Counted from the stretch's first letter, positions 29,815-39,218 are shown. The stretch: DNA of 64,000 nucleotides from Salinibacterium sp. dk2585 (GCF_008001035.1 NZ_CP042856.1:2170001-2234000), one strand, 5' to 3'. Notes: generated by a model not told the origin, from the sequence alone. A program made the numbers and translations.

Positions 29815-30960
29815 TCAGTCTCCGTACTCGTCGGCCGGGGGTAGCTTGAATCGCATTCGCAACTGCTCCCCCACGGCCCATTCGAGGTCGTCGACGGATG
29901 CCTTGAGCGAGATGAAATAGGGCGCAAGCATCATGACCCGGCGCCCCTCGGGCAGCGTGATGTTCATGCTGAACGCGACCGCGGTCGTGCCGTCGTCGAG
30001 TGAGCGCAGCTCGATCCTGAGCGCCTCGCCCGCGAGCACGGGCGACTCGAGCGCCGCCGAGATGAGGGTGTGGATGGCGGAGCGTTGCGAGCGCGTCATG
30101 CGGTTCGCCGCGCCATCCGGGTCCTCGACCGAGAGGCGCTCGTGCTGGGGGATCGTCTCGAGCCAGCTTCGGTTCACGACCTCGACGAGGTCGGCACGGA
30201 TGCCGGCGGCGAGGGATGCGGCATCCGCTCGTTCCTTGGCGCTGACGCGGGCGCCGTCGGCGACCCGTTGCAGGAGGGCGAGCACGTCGTCACCGATCGC
30301 GACGGGGGTGCCGTGCTGCTGCAGGCGACTCACGAAGGACGAGGGCCGCTCTGCGGTCTCTTCACGGTCGTAGGGAAGTGCGCGCCACCGGGTGACGGCC
30401 GCGACGACGAGCCCGGAGAAGGCGGCACCGGCGACGCCGACGTGGAAGGGCAGGCTCGACCCCGCGATGAAGGCGCTCCACTCCCCAATCTCAGACGTGT
30501 CGAAGGCCCAGCGCGACGCGAGCCCCGCGATGACCGCGCCGATGAGCCCGAGGCCGCCGACCACGAGACCGGGCAGGTAGGGCACGAGCGCCAACATGAC
30601 GGTCGCGAGGCCGAGCGGGCCGGTCCACTCGCCGAGCGGAACGCTGCTACCGCGGTGGCCGAACGCCGAGACCAGCATGCTCGCCACGCCGAGCGCCATG
30701 GGCAGGGCCGCCTGCCCGGGGCGCACGAGAGGGCGGTGCGGCTGCGCGGCCCGCTGCACCACGAGACATCCAAGCACCGACAGGGTTGTCGCGAGGAGGG
30801 TCGCGAACGGCGAGACGCCCTGCGGCGCGATCATGATCGCGACCAGGAAGCCGCCAGCGGCCGTCGCCAGCACGGCGATGAGCGGAAGGTTGAAGGCGAG
30901 GATCCAGGTGAGGGGGTCTGCCTTCTGCGGCGACGTCCTGAGCGTGGAGGTGAAGGTCAC
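29815..30960 (-). CDS. membrane protein with degenerate histidine-kinase-like C-terminus
   Basis: 381 residues. Six or so membrane segments (within about 17-195) precede a cytoplasmic part (about 205-381). The end of that part (ALESPVLAGEALRIELRSLDDG, then LEWAVGEQLRMRFKLPP) follows the strand pattern of a HATPase domain but lacks the asparagine box and glycine-rich loops. It starts with GTG at 30960, overlapping the kinase stop by 4 bases (GTGA). I infer a non-catalytic partner of the kinase. An unrelated cytoplasmic domain is the alternative. Confidence 0.7.
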   Translation of the reverse strand: MTFTSTLRTSPQKADPLTWILAFNLPLIAVLATAAGGFLVAIMIAPQGVSPFATLLATTLSVLGCLVVQRAAQPHRPLVRPGQAALPMALGVASMLVSAFGHRGSSVPLGEWTGPLGLATVMLALVPYLPGLVVGGLGLIGAVIAGLASRWAFDTSEIGEWSAFIAGSSLPFHVGVAGAAFSGLVVAAVTRWRALPYDREETAERPSSFVSRLQQHGTPVAIGDDVLALLQRVADGARVSAKERADAASLAAGIRADLVEVVNRSWLETIPQHERLSVEDPDGAANRMTRSQRSAIHTLISAALESPVLAGEALRIELRSLDDGTTAVAFSMNITLPEGRRVMMLAPYFISLKASVDDLEWAVGEQLRMRFKLPPADEYGD

Positions 30961-32138
30961 GAGAATGCCCCCATCGTCTCGGTCACCGGCAGTGAGATCA
31001 CGACCGAGGTGCCGGCGCCGGGAGACGACCACAGCGTGACGCTGCCGCCCTGGTCCTCGATTCGCCTGACGATCGCCATGCGGATGCCCAGGCGATCGTC
31101 TGCGATCAACTCCGGGTCGAAGCCGTGGCCGTCGTCGACGACCATGACCGTGAGGCGGTCGGTGCCGTGGTCGATGAACACCTCCGCCGTCGCGCGACCG
31201 GAGTGCTGGAGCGCGTTGTCGAGCGCGGCCCGCATGGCGCCGAGGAGCGCTTCGCGGTCGTCGGGCGCGAGGGAATCGATCATGTAGCTGTTCCCGCCCA
31301 CGTCGACCGAGAGCCCACTCCACTGGAACTCGCGGATGATCCCGTAGAAGTCGCTCTCTGGCAGCTGCTCGGGGGCATCCGCATCGATGGGCGAGCGCCA
31401 GGCGCGGATCTCGTCGAGGTCGCGTCGCAGCCGCGCCCGGTCGTAGTCCGTGAGGGAGAGCGGCCCGTGCGCGATCAGCGCGAGGTCACGCAGCACGGTC
31501 TCGTGCACGACGACGGCGGCGCGGCGCTCGCGCTGCCGTTCATATTCCTCGCGCTCCACCTCGGCGGCGATCGGTTCGGTGTCGACGAGCTGCTGCTGCG
31601 TGCGATCGCTGAACCACATGAGGAGGTAGGTGGAGAAGTACAGGAGACCGATCAGAAGCGCGTATGTGTCGGGCTCGATGGGCATGCCGACACGCAGCTG
31701 GGCGCCGATGACTGCGACCTGGGCGAGGAGTGTTCCCGCGAGACTCCACACGGCGCCGCCGAGCGCGCCGCCCGCTGCCGCTCCCGTGAGGGCGATCGCC
31801 GTGCCTATCGTGCCCACGAGCACGATCCGGCTGGGATCGATCTCGAGCCGCTCCATCTCGAGCACGTAGCCGACGATCGCGGCCGAGCCGACCGCGAGGT
31901 AGGCCGTAGCCGTCAGCCACCCCGGCCACAGCGCGAGCACCGCGAGCATGGCGCCCGCGCAGACGATGGCGAGGAAGGGCGTGAGCATGAGCTCGGGGCT
32001 GCCCTCCCGCAGGAAGTACTCGGCCGTCACGACCCCGTGCTCGACGAGCACGACCGCCGCGAGCACCCAGCTCGCGCGTGTGGCTGCCTGCAGACGGATG
32101 CCCGCCGCGATGGAACGCGGCGGTACACGGAGGGGCAT
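30957..32138 (-). CDS. membrane sensor histidine kinase (NarL-system type)
   Basis: 393 residues. Six hydrophobic segments (about 22-178) give a membrane sensor without a large loop outside. A coiled linker leads to the phosphoacceptor H212 in AVVVHETVLRDL, as in HisKA_3-type kinases. The ATPase domain has N308 (ALDNALQHSG), DDGHGFDP (335-342) and GAGTSVVISLP. No response regulator gene is adjacent, which is unusual. The ATG at 32138 is preceded at six bases by TAGCCT. It is coupled to the next gene by a 4-base overlap. Confidence 0.9.
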   Translation of the reverse strand: MPLRVPPRSIAAGIRLQAATRASWVLAAVVLVEHGVVTAEYFLREGSPELMLTPFLAIVCAGAMLAVLALWPGWLTATAYLAVGSAAIVGYVLEMERLEIDPSRIVLVGTIGTAIALTGAAAGGALGGAVWSLAGTLLAQVAVIGAQLRVGMPIEPDTYALLIGLLYFSTYLLMWFSDRTQQQLVDTEPIAAEVEREEYERQRERRAAVVVHETVLRDLALIAHGPLSLTDYDRARLRRDLDEIRAWRSPIDADAPEQLPESDFYGIIREFQWSGLSVDVGGNSYMIDSLAPDDREALLGAMRAALDNALQHSGRATAEVFIDHGTDRLTVMVVDDGHGFDPELIADDRLGIRMAIVRRIEDQGGSVTLWSSPGAGTSVVISLPVTETMGAFS

Positions 32139-32144
32139 GAGGTG

Positions 32145-32150
32145 AGGCTA
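32145..32150 (-). promoter_or_regulatory. -10 box of the histidine kinase gene (leaderless type)
   Basis: TAGCCT on the minus strand, six bases, then the ATG at 32138. Confidence 0.5.
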
Positions 32151-32222
32151 TGCGCCCATTCGATGACCGGCAACGTCCCTAAACGCGGGGCGAAGCTCCC
32201 TGCGCACGCAGGGCCACGCGCG

Positions 32223-32816
32223 TCACGCCTGCAGCGACACGCTCTCGACGTAACGCATGAATGCGGGGTCTACGATGATGGCGGCGAGCCAGAGCGCGCT
32301 GACGAGAAGCACCGCAAGCACGCCAGCGACGAGCGGGATCCACCACGATGCCCTGCCGCGGCGCACCGCCGCGACCGAGAGCCACAGGGTGAGCACCCAC
32401 AGCAGCAACTGGGCGATGATCGCGATGATGCCGAAAGCGCGGGCAGCAGTGAACGAGGTGTATGCGTCGAGCCCCTGGGCCCCGAATGCCGTCGCCAGCC
32501 CATCGCCGAGGCCGAGCAGGCTCGGGATGCTCAGGAGCGTGCAGGCGAGTCCGAACACGAGGAGCATGGTGGTCGCCATGCGGTTGCCGGCGCCCTTGTC
32601 GGAGGCTGCGGGTGCTGGCGCTGCCGGGCGCTCGACTGCGGGCGCTGTTGCGGCGGGAGCCGTGGCATCCGTCGCCTGTTCTTCCACGCGCGGGCGCGTC
32701 AGGGAGGCAAGGTGGCGCTCGTACTCCTCGAGCGTCATGCCCCGGGCCTTCGCGACCTGCTCCGGCGTCGCGTACTCGCCGTACTCGGGGCGCGGGCGAT
32801 CTGCCGCTGCCGTCAC
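32223..32816 (-). CDS. hypothetical membrane protein (possibly DUF6264)
   Basis: 197 residues. An N-terminal [20 protein letters not shown] and an alanine/proline-rich linker (about 40-78) precede three or four membrane segments (about 82-180). The RPxYGEYAxPE opening is what I recall for DUF6264 proteins of Microbacteriaceae. That name is tentative. It starts with GTG at 32816, overlapping the ispH stop by 4 bases, so it is translated with ispH. Function unknown. Confidence 0.65.
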   Translation of the reverse strand: MTAAADRPRPEYGEYATPEQVAKARGMTLEEYERHLASLTRPRVEEQATDATAPAATAPAVERPAAPAPAASDKGAGNRMATTMLLVFGLACTLLSIPSLLGLGDGLATAFGAQGLDAYTSFTAARAFGIIAIIAQLLLWVLTLWLSVAAVRRGRASWWIPLVAGVLAVLLVSALWLAAIIVDPAFMRYVESVSLQA

Positions 32817-33901
32817 TGCATCTGCCAGTCGAGCTTGCGGCGGCCGCCAAGGCCGCGGGAGTCGGGTTGGCCGCTGGCGTCGCGGCGGAGTTCCTTGGGA
32901 AGGGAGAACATGAGGTCCTCCTCGGCGGTGACGACCTGCTCGACCTCGCGGTAGCCGGCGTCGGCGAGGTCGATCAGCACCTGCTGCACGAGCACCTCGG
33001 GCACGGATGCCCCGGAGGTCACGCCGACCGTCTCGACGCCGTCGAGCCATTCCTGGCGGATCTCGCTCGCGTAGTCCACGCGGTAGGCGGCCTTGGCGCC
33101 GTACTCGAGCGCGACCTCGACGAGGCGCACACTGTTGGAGCTGTTGGCCGAGCCGACGACGATGACGAGGTCAGCATCCGCAGCGACCTTGCGCACCGCG
33201 ACCTGACGGTTCTGCGTGGCGTAACAGATGTCGTCGCTCGGCGGGTCCTGCAGGTGGGGGAAGCGCTCGCGGAGGAGGCGCACGGTCTCCATCGTCTCGT
33301 CGACGCTCAGCGTGGTCTGCGAGAGCCACACGAGCTTGTCAGTGTCTGGCACCTCCACCGTCGCGACCTCGGCGGGGCTGTTGACGAGGGTCGTGCGCTC
33401 GGGAGCGTGACCCATCGTGCCCTCGACCTCCTCGTGGCCCGCGTGGCCGATGAGGAGGATGTGGAAGTCATCGCGGGAGAAGCGGGTCGCCTCGCGATGC
33501 ACCTTGGTGACGAGCGGGCAGGTGGCATCGATCGCCTGCAGGCCGCGGTCAGCGGCGCCCTTGACAACGGCGGGTGAGACGCCGTGGGCGCTGAAGACGA
33601 GGTGTGAGCCGGTGGGCACCTGGTCGACCTCGTCGACGAAGATCGCACCCTGCTTCTCGAGGGTCGAGACGACGTGCACGTTGTGGACGATCTGCTTGCG
33701 CACGTAGACGGGAGCACCGAAGTTCTCGAGCGCCTTCTCGACCGCCACGACGGCTCGGTCGACCCCGGCACAGTAGCCGCGCGGCGCGGCGAGGATGACC
33801 CTCTTCTGGCCGACGACGGGCTCATCGCGCAGACGCTCGCGGCGCTCGGGGATGACAGGGGCCGCGAGACTCGCCAGGCTTCCGTTGCTGATCGTGCTCA
33901 C
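32813..33901 (-). CDS. ispH: 4-hydroxy-3-methylbut-2-enyl diphosphate reductase
   Basis: 362 residues. The last enzyme of the MEP isoprenoid pathway, with a [4Fe-4S] cluster. The three cluster cysteines are visible: C44 ([10 protein letters not shown]), then in [12 protein letters not shown] and in [10 protein letters not shown]. The family motif AHGVSP is present. An N-terminal extension of about 30 residues precedes the core, as in other actinobacteria. The start is GTG at 33901, with TAGACT six bases upstream. Confidence 0.96.
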   Translation of the reverse strand: MSTISNGSLASLAAPVIPERRERLRDEPVVGQKRVILAAPRGYCAGVDRAVVAVEKALENFGAPVYVRKQIVHNVHVVSTLEKQGAIFVDEVDQVPTGSHLVFSAHGVSPAVVKGAADRGLQAIDATCPLVTKVHREATRFSRDDFHILLIGHAGHEEVEGTMGHAPERTTLVNSPAEVATVEVPDTDKLVWLSQTTLSVDETMETVRLLRERFPHLQDPPSDDICYATQNRQVAVRKVAADADLVIVVGSANSSNSVRLVEVALEYGAKAAYRVDYASEIRQEWLDGVETVGVTSGASVPEVLVQQVLIDLADAGYREVEQVVTAEEDLMFSLPKELRRDASGQPDSRGLGGRRKLDWQMQ

Positions 33902-33907
33902 ACGCCC

Positions 33908-33977
33908 AGTCTAGGCCGGGCTGCCTGCCCGAACGCTGGGCAGCGCGACCCGTGAGGTCGGGGGTGTCCCGTAGCCT
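33908..33977. promoter_or_regulatory. divergent leaderless promoters of ispH and xseA
   Basis: TAGACT on the minus strand (33908-33913) lies six bases before the ispH GTG. TAGCCT on the plus strand (33972-33977) lies six bases before the xseA ATG. The whole divergent gap is 82 bases, and neither gene has a ribosome site. Confidence 0.6.
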
Positions 33978-33983
33978 GATGGC

Positions 33984-35216
33984 ATGACGAGCGACGCCCT
34001 CCCGACCGTGGACTCCCCGTGGCCCGTGAGCGTGCTCTCGAGCAAGATCCGCGGCTGGATCGAGCGGCTCGGCGCCGTGTGGGTCGAGGGCGAGATCACG
34101 CAGTGGGGCATCTCCGGCGGCAATGTGTACGGCAAGCTCAAGGACCTCGAGGCCGACGCGACCGTGAGCTTCGCCGTGTGGTCATCCGTGAAGGCGAAGA
34201 TCCCGGCCGACCTCAAGCAGGGCGACCACGTCGTCGCGCTGGTCAAGCCCAACTACTGGGTCAAAGGCGGCACCCTCACGATGCAGGTGCTCGACATGCG
34301 TCACGTGGGCCTCGGCGACCTCCTCGAGCGCCTGGAACGACTCCGGCAGGCACTCCGCGCCGAAGGACTCTTCGACCCGGCACGCAAGAAGCCCCTGCCG
34401 TTCCTCCCCGGCACGGTCGGCCTCGTCACGGGCAAGGATTCGGATGCCGAGAAGGACGTGCTGCGCAATGCCCAGCTGCGGTGGCCGGCCGTGGAGTTCC
34501 GCGTCGCGCACGCAGCCGTGCAGGGCGAGCGGGCCGTGAACGAGGTGATCGCCGCCATCCGTCGACTCGACGCCGACCCGGAGGTCGACGTCATCATCGT
34601 CGCCCGCGGCGGCGGCGACTTCCAGAACCTCCTCGTCTTCAGCGACGAGCAACTCGTGCGCACCGCGGCGGCCGCGACGACCCCCATCGTGAGCGCGATC
34701 GGCCACGAGAACGACAGGCCCCTGCTTGATGATGTCGCCGACCTCCGGGCATCGACGCCGACGGATGCCGCCAAGCGAGTGGTGCCGGATGTCGCGGAGG
34801 AGATCAGTCGCGTGCAGCAGGCCCGAGCGCGCATCGGGATGCGACTCACCTCTCTCCTGTCGACCGAGGCGGATCGCCTCGAGCAGTTCCGCAGCCGGCC
34901 CGTGCTCGCCTCCCCCTCTTGGATCGTCGACACGAGGGCCGACGAGCTCTCGCGTTGGACGGGTCGGGCGCATGAGCTCCTCGAACTGCGCATCGAGCGC
35001 TCCCGCGCCTCGGTCGGCGAGCTCCGCTCGCAGCTGCGCGCGCTCTCCCCCAAGGCCACGCTCGAGCGCGGCTACGCGATCGCGCAACTGCCCGACGGCG
35101 CGGTGCTTCGGGATGCCGCGGATGCTCCCCCCGGAACCTCCCTCCTCCTCACCCTCTCCTCGGGGTCGCTCACGGCCGAAACCACGCAGGCCGGGGCAAC
35201 AGGTGCCGAACGGTAG
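33984..35216 (+). CDS. xseA: exodeoxyribonuclease VII large subunit
   Basis: 410 residues. An N-terminal OB-fold (about 10-105: VSVLSSKIRGWIERLGAVWVEGE) and the catalytic region with GLVTGKDSDAEKDVL, VDVIIVARGGGDFQNL and SAIGHENDRPLLDDVADLRASTPTDAA, followed by a coiled region. With XseB it degrades single-stranded DNA. It is the first gene of xseA-xseB-DUF4245-carbonic anhydrase. The stop TAG forms the first three bases of a -10 box for xseB. Confidence 0.97.
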   Translation: MTSDALPTVDSPWPVSVLSSKIRGWIERLGAVWVEGEITQWGISGGNVYGKLKDLEADATVSFAVWSSVKAKIPADLKQGDHVVALVKPNYWVKGGTLTMQVLDMRHVGLGDLLERLERLRQALRAEGLFDPARKKPLPFLPGTVGLVTGKDSDAEKDVLRNAQLRWPAVEFRVAHAAVQGERAVNEVIAAIRRLDADPEVDVIIVARGGGDFQNLLVFSDEQLVRTAAAATTPIVSAIGHENDRPLLDDVADLRASTPTDAAKRVVPDVAEEISRVQQARARIGMRLTSLLSTEADRLEQFRSRPVLASPSWIVDTRADELSRWTGRAHELLELRIERSRASVGELRSQLRALSPKATLERGYAIAQLPDGAVLRDAADAPPGTSLLLTLSSGSLTAETTQAGATGAER

Positions 35217-35219
35217 GAT
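35214..35219 (+). promoter_or_regulatory. -10 box of xseB made from the xseA stop codon
   Basis: TAGGAT begins with the xseA TAG stop, and the xseB GTG follows after exactly six bases. Confidence 0.45.
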
Positions 35220-35225
35220 TGTGTC

Positions 35226-35441
35226 GTGACAGAGAACCCCTCCCCCGACGTCTCCGAGCTCAGCTATGAGCAGGCGCGCGACGAACTCGTGCGTGTCGTC
35301 GCCGAACTGGAGCAGGGGTCCTCGACCCTCGAGCAGTCGCTCGCCCTCTGGGAGCGTGGCGAAGCGCTCGCGGCACGGTGCGAGGAATGGCTCATCGGCG
35401 CACGCGCCCGGCTGGACGCCGCCCGCGCGACGGCGGAATAG
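35226..35441 (+). CDS. xseB: exodeoxyribonuclease VII small subunit
   Basis: 71 residues, the normal size. The motif [38 protein letters not shown] is diagnostic (quoted in parts: [19 protein letters not shown] and [11 protein letters not shown]). It starts with GTG at 35226, ten bases after xseA, without an obvious ribosome site but with TAGGAT six bases before the start. Confidence 0.95.
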   Translation: MTENPSPDVSELSYEQARDELVRVVAELEQGSSTLEQSLALWERGEALAARCEEWLIGARARLDAARATAE

Positions 35442-35444
35442 CCC

Positions 35445-36173
35445 GTGGCACGCAACAGCGGCGGCGAGTCCTCCGGCCCGCAGGCGCCCATCGTTGCCGA
35501 GTTGGGCCGCCCAGAGACTCCCGAGGAGACGGCGGCTCGCAAGGCCGCATCGTCACAGCGATATCGGGAGAGCAAGACGAGCATCAACCTGCTCGTCGCC
35601 CTCTTCGCATCGCTCGCCCTCGTGCTCGTCACCGTCATGATCGTCGTGCGTCCCGCCCCGCCTCCCGCCGATCCCGTCGACTACTCCGAGATCGCGTCCC
35701 AAGTGCAGGCAGACCTCGGTGAGGTCGTCGCCAACCCCGAGCTGGGCAGCGACTGGGTCGCCAATGCCGCTCGTGTCTCGAAGGGCGCTGACGGCATCTC
35801 CCGCTGGTACATCGGCTTCGTGACTCCCGAGGCGGATTTCGCGGCCGTCACGCAGGGCATCGATGCGAACCCAACCTGGCTCGCCGCGACGCTTGAGGGC
35901 GGCTTCGCGACGGGAACCGCGACGATCGCCGGACAGGACTGGGACATCTACGACCGGCGAGACGGCGATGACATCGGCAACTTCGCCTACGCCATGGCGA
36001 CCGTCGTCGGCACGAGCACGATCGTGCTCCACGGCACGGCGAGCGACGAGGAGTTCGCGGAACTGGCCGCGGCCGTCACCGCGTCCATGACATCCGACAG
36101 CACGATTTCGTCCGACAGCACGACTTCGTCCGACAGCACGACTTCGTCCGACAGCACAGAGGAGACCCAATGA
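35445..36173 (+). CDS. DUF4245 domain-containing membrane-anchored protein
   Basis: 242 residues. A basic N-terminal tail, one membrane segment (about 47-67) and an extracellular DUF4245 domain (about 70-205: NPELGSDWVANAARVSKGADG, then WYIGFVTPEADFAAVTQG). The family is actinobacterial and of unknown function, and it is usually found beside xseB and glpX/fumC, as here. The C-terminus is a run of SDSTTS repeats encoded by an 18-base tandem repeat. The GTG start is three bases after the xseB stop. The end overlaps the carbonic anhydrase ATG by 4 bases. Confidence 0.85.
   Translation: MARNSGGESSGPQAPIVAELGRPETPEETAARKAASSQRYRESKTSINLLVALFASLALVLVTVMIVVRPAPPPADPVDYSEIASQVQADLGEVVANPELGSDWVANAARVSKGADGISRWYIGFVTPEADFAAVTQGIDANPTWLAATLEGGFATGTATIAGQDWDIYDRRDGDDIGNFAYAMATVVGTSTIVLHGTASDEEFAELAAAVTASMTSDSTISSDSTTSSDSTTSSDSTEETQ
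36093..36157 (+). repeat. 18-base tandem repeat at the end of the DUF4245 gene
   Basis: TCCGACAGCACGACTTCG is repeated 3.6 times (36093, 36111, 36129, 36147; the first unit has one change), encoding SDST(I/T)S units. Copy-number change would keep the reading frame. Confidence 0.9.
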
Positions 36174-36805
36174 CGGATGCGCCACTCAAGACTCCCGCTG
36201 AAGCCTGGCAGGAGATGGTGCGCGGCAACGAACGCTTCGTCGCCGGCACGCCGCGGCATCCGCGCCAGGATGTCGACCGAAGGCACGAGCTCGTGGGGGC
36301 ACAGAAGCCGAGCGTCGCGCTCTTCGGATGCAGTGACTCGCGCCTCGCCGCCGAGATCATCTTCGACAAGGGACTCGGCGACCTCTTCGTCGTGCGCAAC
36401 GCGGGCCAGATCATCTCCGACTCCGTGATCGGCACGCTCGAGTACGCCGTCGCAATGCTGCACGTTCCGCTCATCGTCGTGCTTGGCCACGACGAGTGCG
36501 GTGCCGTCCGCGCTGCGATCGACTCGCAGGAGACGCGCGCACCCATGCTGCCGCCCCACATTCACCACCTCGTCGAGCGCATCACCCCCGCCGTGCTGCG
36601 GGTGCGCCGCAGCGTCGAAGCCGGCACGCGCCCCGATGCGACCGAGGTCGGCCGCGAACACCTGCGCGACACCGTGCGACAGTTGCTCGAATCATCGGAG
36701 CTCATCAGTGACGCTGTCGCCGCCGGTACGCTGGCTGTCGTGGGCGCGAACTACCGCCTCGCCGAGGGAACTGCCGTGCCCGACGTCATGGTCGGTCAGG
36801 TCTGA
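36170..36805 (+). CDS. beta-class carbonic anhydrase
   Basis: 211 residues. It interconverts CO2 and bicarbonate. The zinc ligands C54, H107 and C110 and the D56-R58 dyad are present (FGCSDSRLAAE and VLGHDECGAV). No signal peptide, so cytoplasmic. ATG overlaps the DUF4245 stop (ATGA). fumC follows after 71 bases with its own ribosome site. Confidence 0.95.
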   Translation: MTDAPLKTPAEAWQEMVRGNERFVAGTPRHPRQDVDRRHELVGAQKPSVALFGCSDSRLAAEIIFDKGLGDLFVVRNAGQIISDSVIGTLEYAVAMLHVPLIVVLGHDECGAVRAAIDSQETRAPMLPPHIHHLVERITPAVLRVRRSVEAGTRPDATEVGREHLRDTVRQLLESSELISDAVAAGTLAVVGANYRLAEGTAVPDVMVGQV

Positions 36806-36876
36806 GTTCCTCAGCCATGCCTCCGCGGCAGCTCCGCCGCACTCCCACCACCTGAACAGAAAGAGATGACAGCGCC

Positions 36877-38280
36877 GTGACATCAGAGCCTGAGTTCCGC
36901 ATCGAGCACGACACGATGGGCGAGGTGCGCGTGCCCGTCAACGCCCTCTACCGCGCCCAGACCCAGCGCGCCGTCGAGAACTTTCCGATCTCGGGCAAGG
37001 GCCTCGAGTCGGCGCAGATCGCCGCCCTCGCGCGCATCAAGAAGTCCGCGGCCGTCGCCAACAAGGAGCTCGGCGTGCTCGACGCCGGCATCGCAGACGC
37101 GATCGTCGCCGCAGCCGACGAGGTCATCACTGGCCAGCACGACGAGCACTTCCCCGTCGACACCTACCAGACCGGCTCCGGTACCTCGTCGAACATGAAC
37201 ATGAACGAGGTGCTCGCGACCCTCGCAACGCGCCACCTCGGCGCCGACGTGCACCCCAACGACCACGTCAATGCCTCGCAGTCGTCGAACGACGTCTTCC
37301 CGACCTCGGTGCACGTCGCCGTGACGCAGGCCCTCATCGAGGACCTGGTGCCCGCGCTCGACTACCTCGCGGTCGCGCTCGAGGAGAAGGCCGAGCTGTG
37401 GAAGACCGCCGTCAAGGCCGGCCGCACGCACCTCATGGATGCCACGCCCGTGACGCTCGGCCAGGAGTTCGGCGGCTACGCGCGCCAGATCCGCCTCGGC
37501 ATCGAGCGCGTCCAGGCCGCGCTTCCCCGCGTTGCAGAGGTGCCGCTCGGTGGCACGGCTGTCGGCACGGGCATCAACACGCCCGCCGGCTTCCCCCAGA
37601 AGGTCATCGCGCTCCTCGCAGCCGAGACGGGCCTGCCGATCGTCGAGGCGAAGGACCACTTCGAGGCGCAGGCCAACCGCGACGGCCTCGTCGAGGCATC
37701 CGGTGCCCTCCGCACGATCGCGGTCTCGCTGACCAAGATCAACAACGACCTGCGCTGGATGGGCTCTGGCCCCAACACGGGCCTCGGCGAGCTGCACATC
37801 CCCGACCTGCAGCCCGGCTCCTCGATCATGCCCGGCAAGGTCAACCCTGTCGTGCCGGAGGCCGTGCTCATGGTCGCCGCGCGCGTCATCGGCAACGACG
37901 CGACTGTTGCGTGGGCGGGAGCATCCGGGTCCTTCGAGCTCAACGTCGCCATCCCGGTCATGGGCACGGCGCTGCTCGAGTCGGTGCGCCTGCTCGCGAA
38001 TGCATCACGCGTGCTCGCGGACAAGACCATCAAGGGCCTTGAGGCGAACCTCGAGCGCACCTCGGCGCTCGCGGGCATGTCGCCCTCGATCGTCACCCCG
38101 CTCAACAAGTTCATCGGCTACGAGAACGCCGCGAAGATCGCGAAGCACTCCGTTGCCAAGGGCATCACGGTGCGCGAGGCCGTCGTTGAGCTCGGCTACC
38201 TCGAGCGCGGGGAACTCACGGAGGAGCAGCTCGACAAGGCGCTCGACGTGCTCGCGATGACGGTGCCGCCGACGGCATAG
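36877..38280 (+). CDS. fumC: class II fumarate hydratase
   Basis: 467 residues. It converts fumarate and malate in the TCA cycle. The superfamily signature [11 protein letters not shown] starts at G314, and [16 protein letters not shown] and [14 protein letters not shown] are typical of FumC. Start GTG at 36877 with AAAGAGATGACAG upstream. It is the last gene of the plus-strand run that begins at xseA and is followed by a strong hairpin. Confidence 0.97.
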   Translation: MTSEPEFRIEHDTMGEVRVPVNALYRAQTQRAVENFPISGKGLESAQIAALARIKKSAAVANKELGVLDAGIADAIVAAADEVITGQHDEHFPVDTYQTGSGTSSNMNMNEVLATLATRHLGADVHPNDHVNASQSSNDVFPTSVHVAVTQALIEDLVPALDYLAVALEEKAELWKTAVKAGRTHLMDATPVTLGQEFGGYARQIRLGIERVQAALPRVAEVPLGGTAVGTGINTPAGFPQKVIALLAAETGLPIVEAKDHFEAQANRDGLVEASGALRTIAVSLTKINNDLRWMGSGPNTGLGELHIPDLQPGSSIMPGKVNPVVPEAVLMVAARVIGNDATVAWAGASGSFELNVAIPVMGTALLESVRLLANASRVLADKTIKGLEANLERTSALAGMSPSIVTPLNKFIGYENAAKIAKHSVAKGITVREAVVELGYLERGELTEEQLDKALDVLAMTVPPTA

Positions 38281-38302
38281 TCGCAACACCCAGCACGCGA
38301 TC

Positions 38303-38333
38303 AACGCGGGTCGGCCACTGGCCGGCCCGCGTT
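38303..38333 (+). terminator. fumC terminator hairpin
   Basis: AACGCGGG (38303-38310) pairs with CCCGCGTT (38326-38333), extended inward by CGGCC and GGCCG around ACT. Followed by GTCTCGT, so only a weak T-tract. Confidence 0.8.
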
Positions 38334-38394
38334 GTCTCGTCAGGGGCAGTGTGCCCGGCAGCACCCCGAAGGCGCGTGCCTCGAACCGCGCGCG

Positions 38395-39159
38395 TCAGCG
38401 AGGTTCGATGACGGGCACGCGACGCACCTCAGTGCCGTCGAGCGTCTGTACCACCCGCTCGCCGAGCGGCTCGGTGAGGTCGATCGGAATCAGCAGCGAC
38501 GGCCCGACCGTGGAACCGCCGGCGCAGAAATCGTGGCTGACAGCATCCCCACCGACGGGCGACGCGATGGCCGAGGAGATCGAGACCTGCACGACCTCCG
38601 CCGTCTCGATGACGACGGCCTCGACGGGGGCACACTGCGGCTTGACCCGCACATTGAGCACGAGTTCGGCGCTGTCGAGCGCCGCGAAATCGCCCGTCGG
38701 CTCGCGCCCGATCAGGGCCTCGCTCGCGCCGGGGACGTCGTAGGTGTCGAGATAGACGAGGTAGCGGGGCTGGTGCCTCGTGTTGTCGAAGGGCTGGTAG
38801 CCGAGGATCGGTTGCGAGGCGAAACTCGGGTTCGCGACATCCGCCGACTGCACGACGCGGTCGACGACGACGGGCGACGGCGCGGTGCCCCACATCTGCT
38901 GTAGGGCCGTCTTGGGCGGTTCGGGGGCGGGCAGCGAGTCGATGAAGCTCATGACCGCGACGACGGCGATAGTCAGGAACGTGCCGACGCCGAGGCCGGA
39001 GAGGATGCGGTGGAACGCGTAGGCGGTCGCGCCCGGCTCGCTCGCGTCTGGGTTCCTGCGGAGCCATGACCCGAGCACGCGCCACTGGGTGCGCGGTGAG
39101 ATGAGTCCCCACAGGAAGAAGACCGCGAGGAGCGCCGCCGCGAAGACCAGAAAACTCAC
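38395..39159 (-). CDS. hypothetical membrane-anchored protein
   Basis: 254 residues. A first membrane segment (2-20), then SPRTQWRVLGSWLRRNPDASEPG, which resembles the short conserved module of DUF6199-type proteins, a second membrane segment (about 55-73), and an extracellular domain of about 170 residues with cysteines in KPQCAP and DFCAGG. No function known. Start GTG at 39159 with TAGAGT six bases upstream. Convergent with fumC. Confidence 0.65.
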   Translation of the reverse strand: MSFLVFAAALLAVFFLWGLISPRTQWRVLGSWLRRNPDASEPGATAYAFHRILSGLGVGTFLTIAVVAVMSFIDSLPAPEPPKTALQQMWGTAPSPVVVDRVVQSADVANPSFASQPILGYQPFDNTRHQPRYLVYLDTYDVPGASEALIGREPTGDFAALDSAELVLNVRVKPQCAPVEAVVIETAEVVQVSISSAIASPVGGDAVSHDFCAGGSTVGPSLLIPIDLTEPLGERVVQTLDGTEVRRVPVIEPR

Positions 39160-39165
39160 ATGACG

Positions 39166-39171
39166 ACTCTA
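39166..39171 (-). promoter_or_regulatory. -10 box of the hypothetical membrane protein gene (leaderless type)
   Basis: TAGAGT on the minus strand, six bases, then the GTG at 39159. Confidence 0.5.
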
Positions 39172-39218
39172 CGTCGTGCCGGGGCGGCGTCGGCTCGGCC
39201 ACCCCGGCCATCCGTCGA

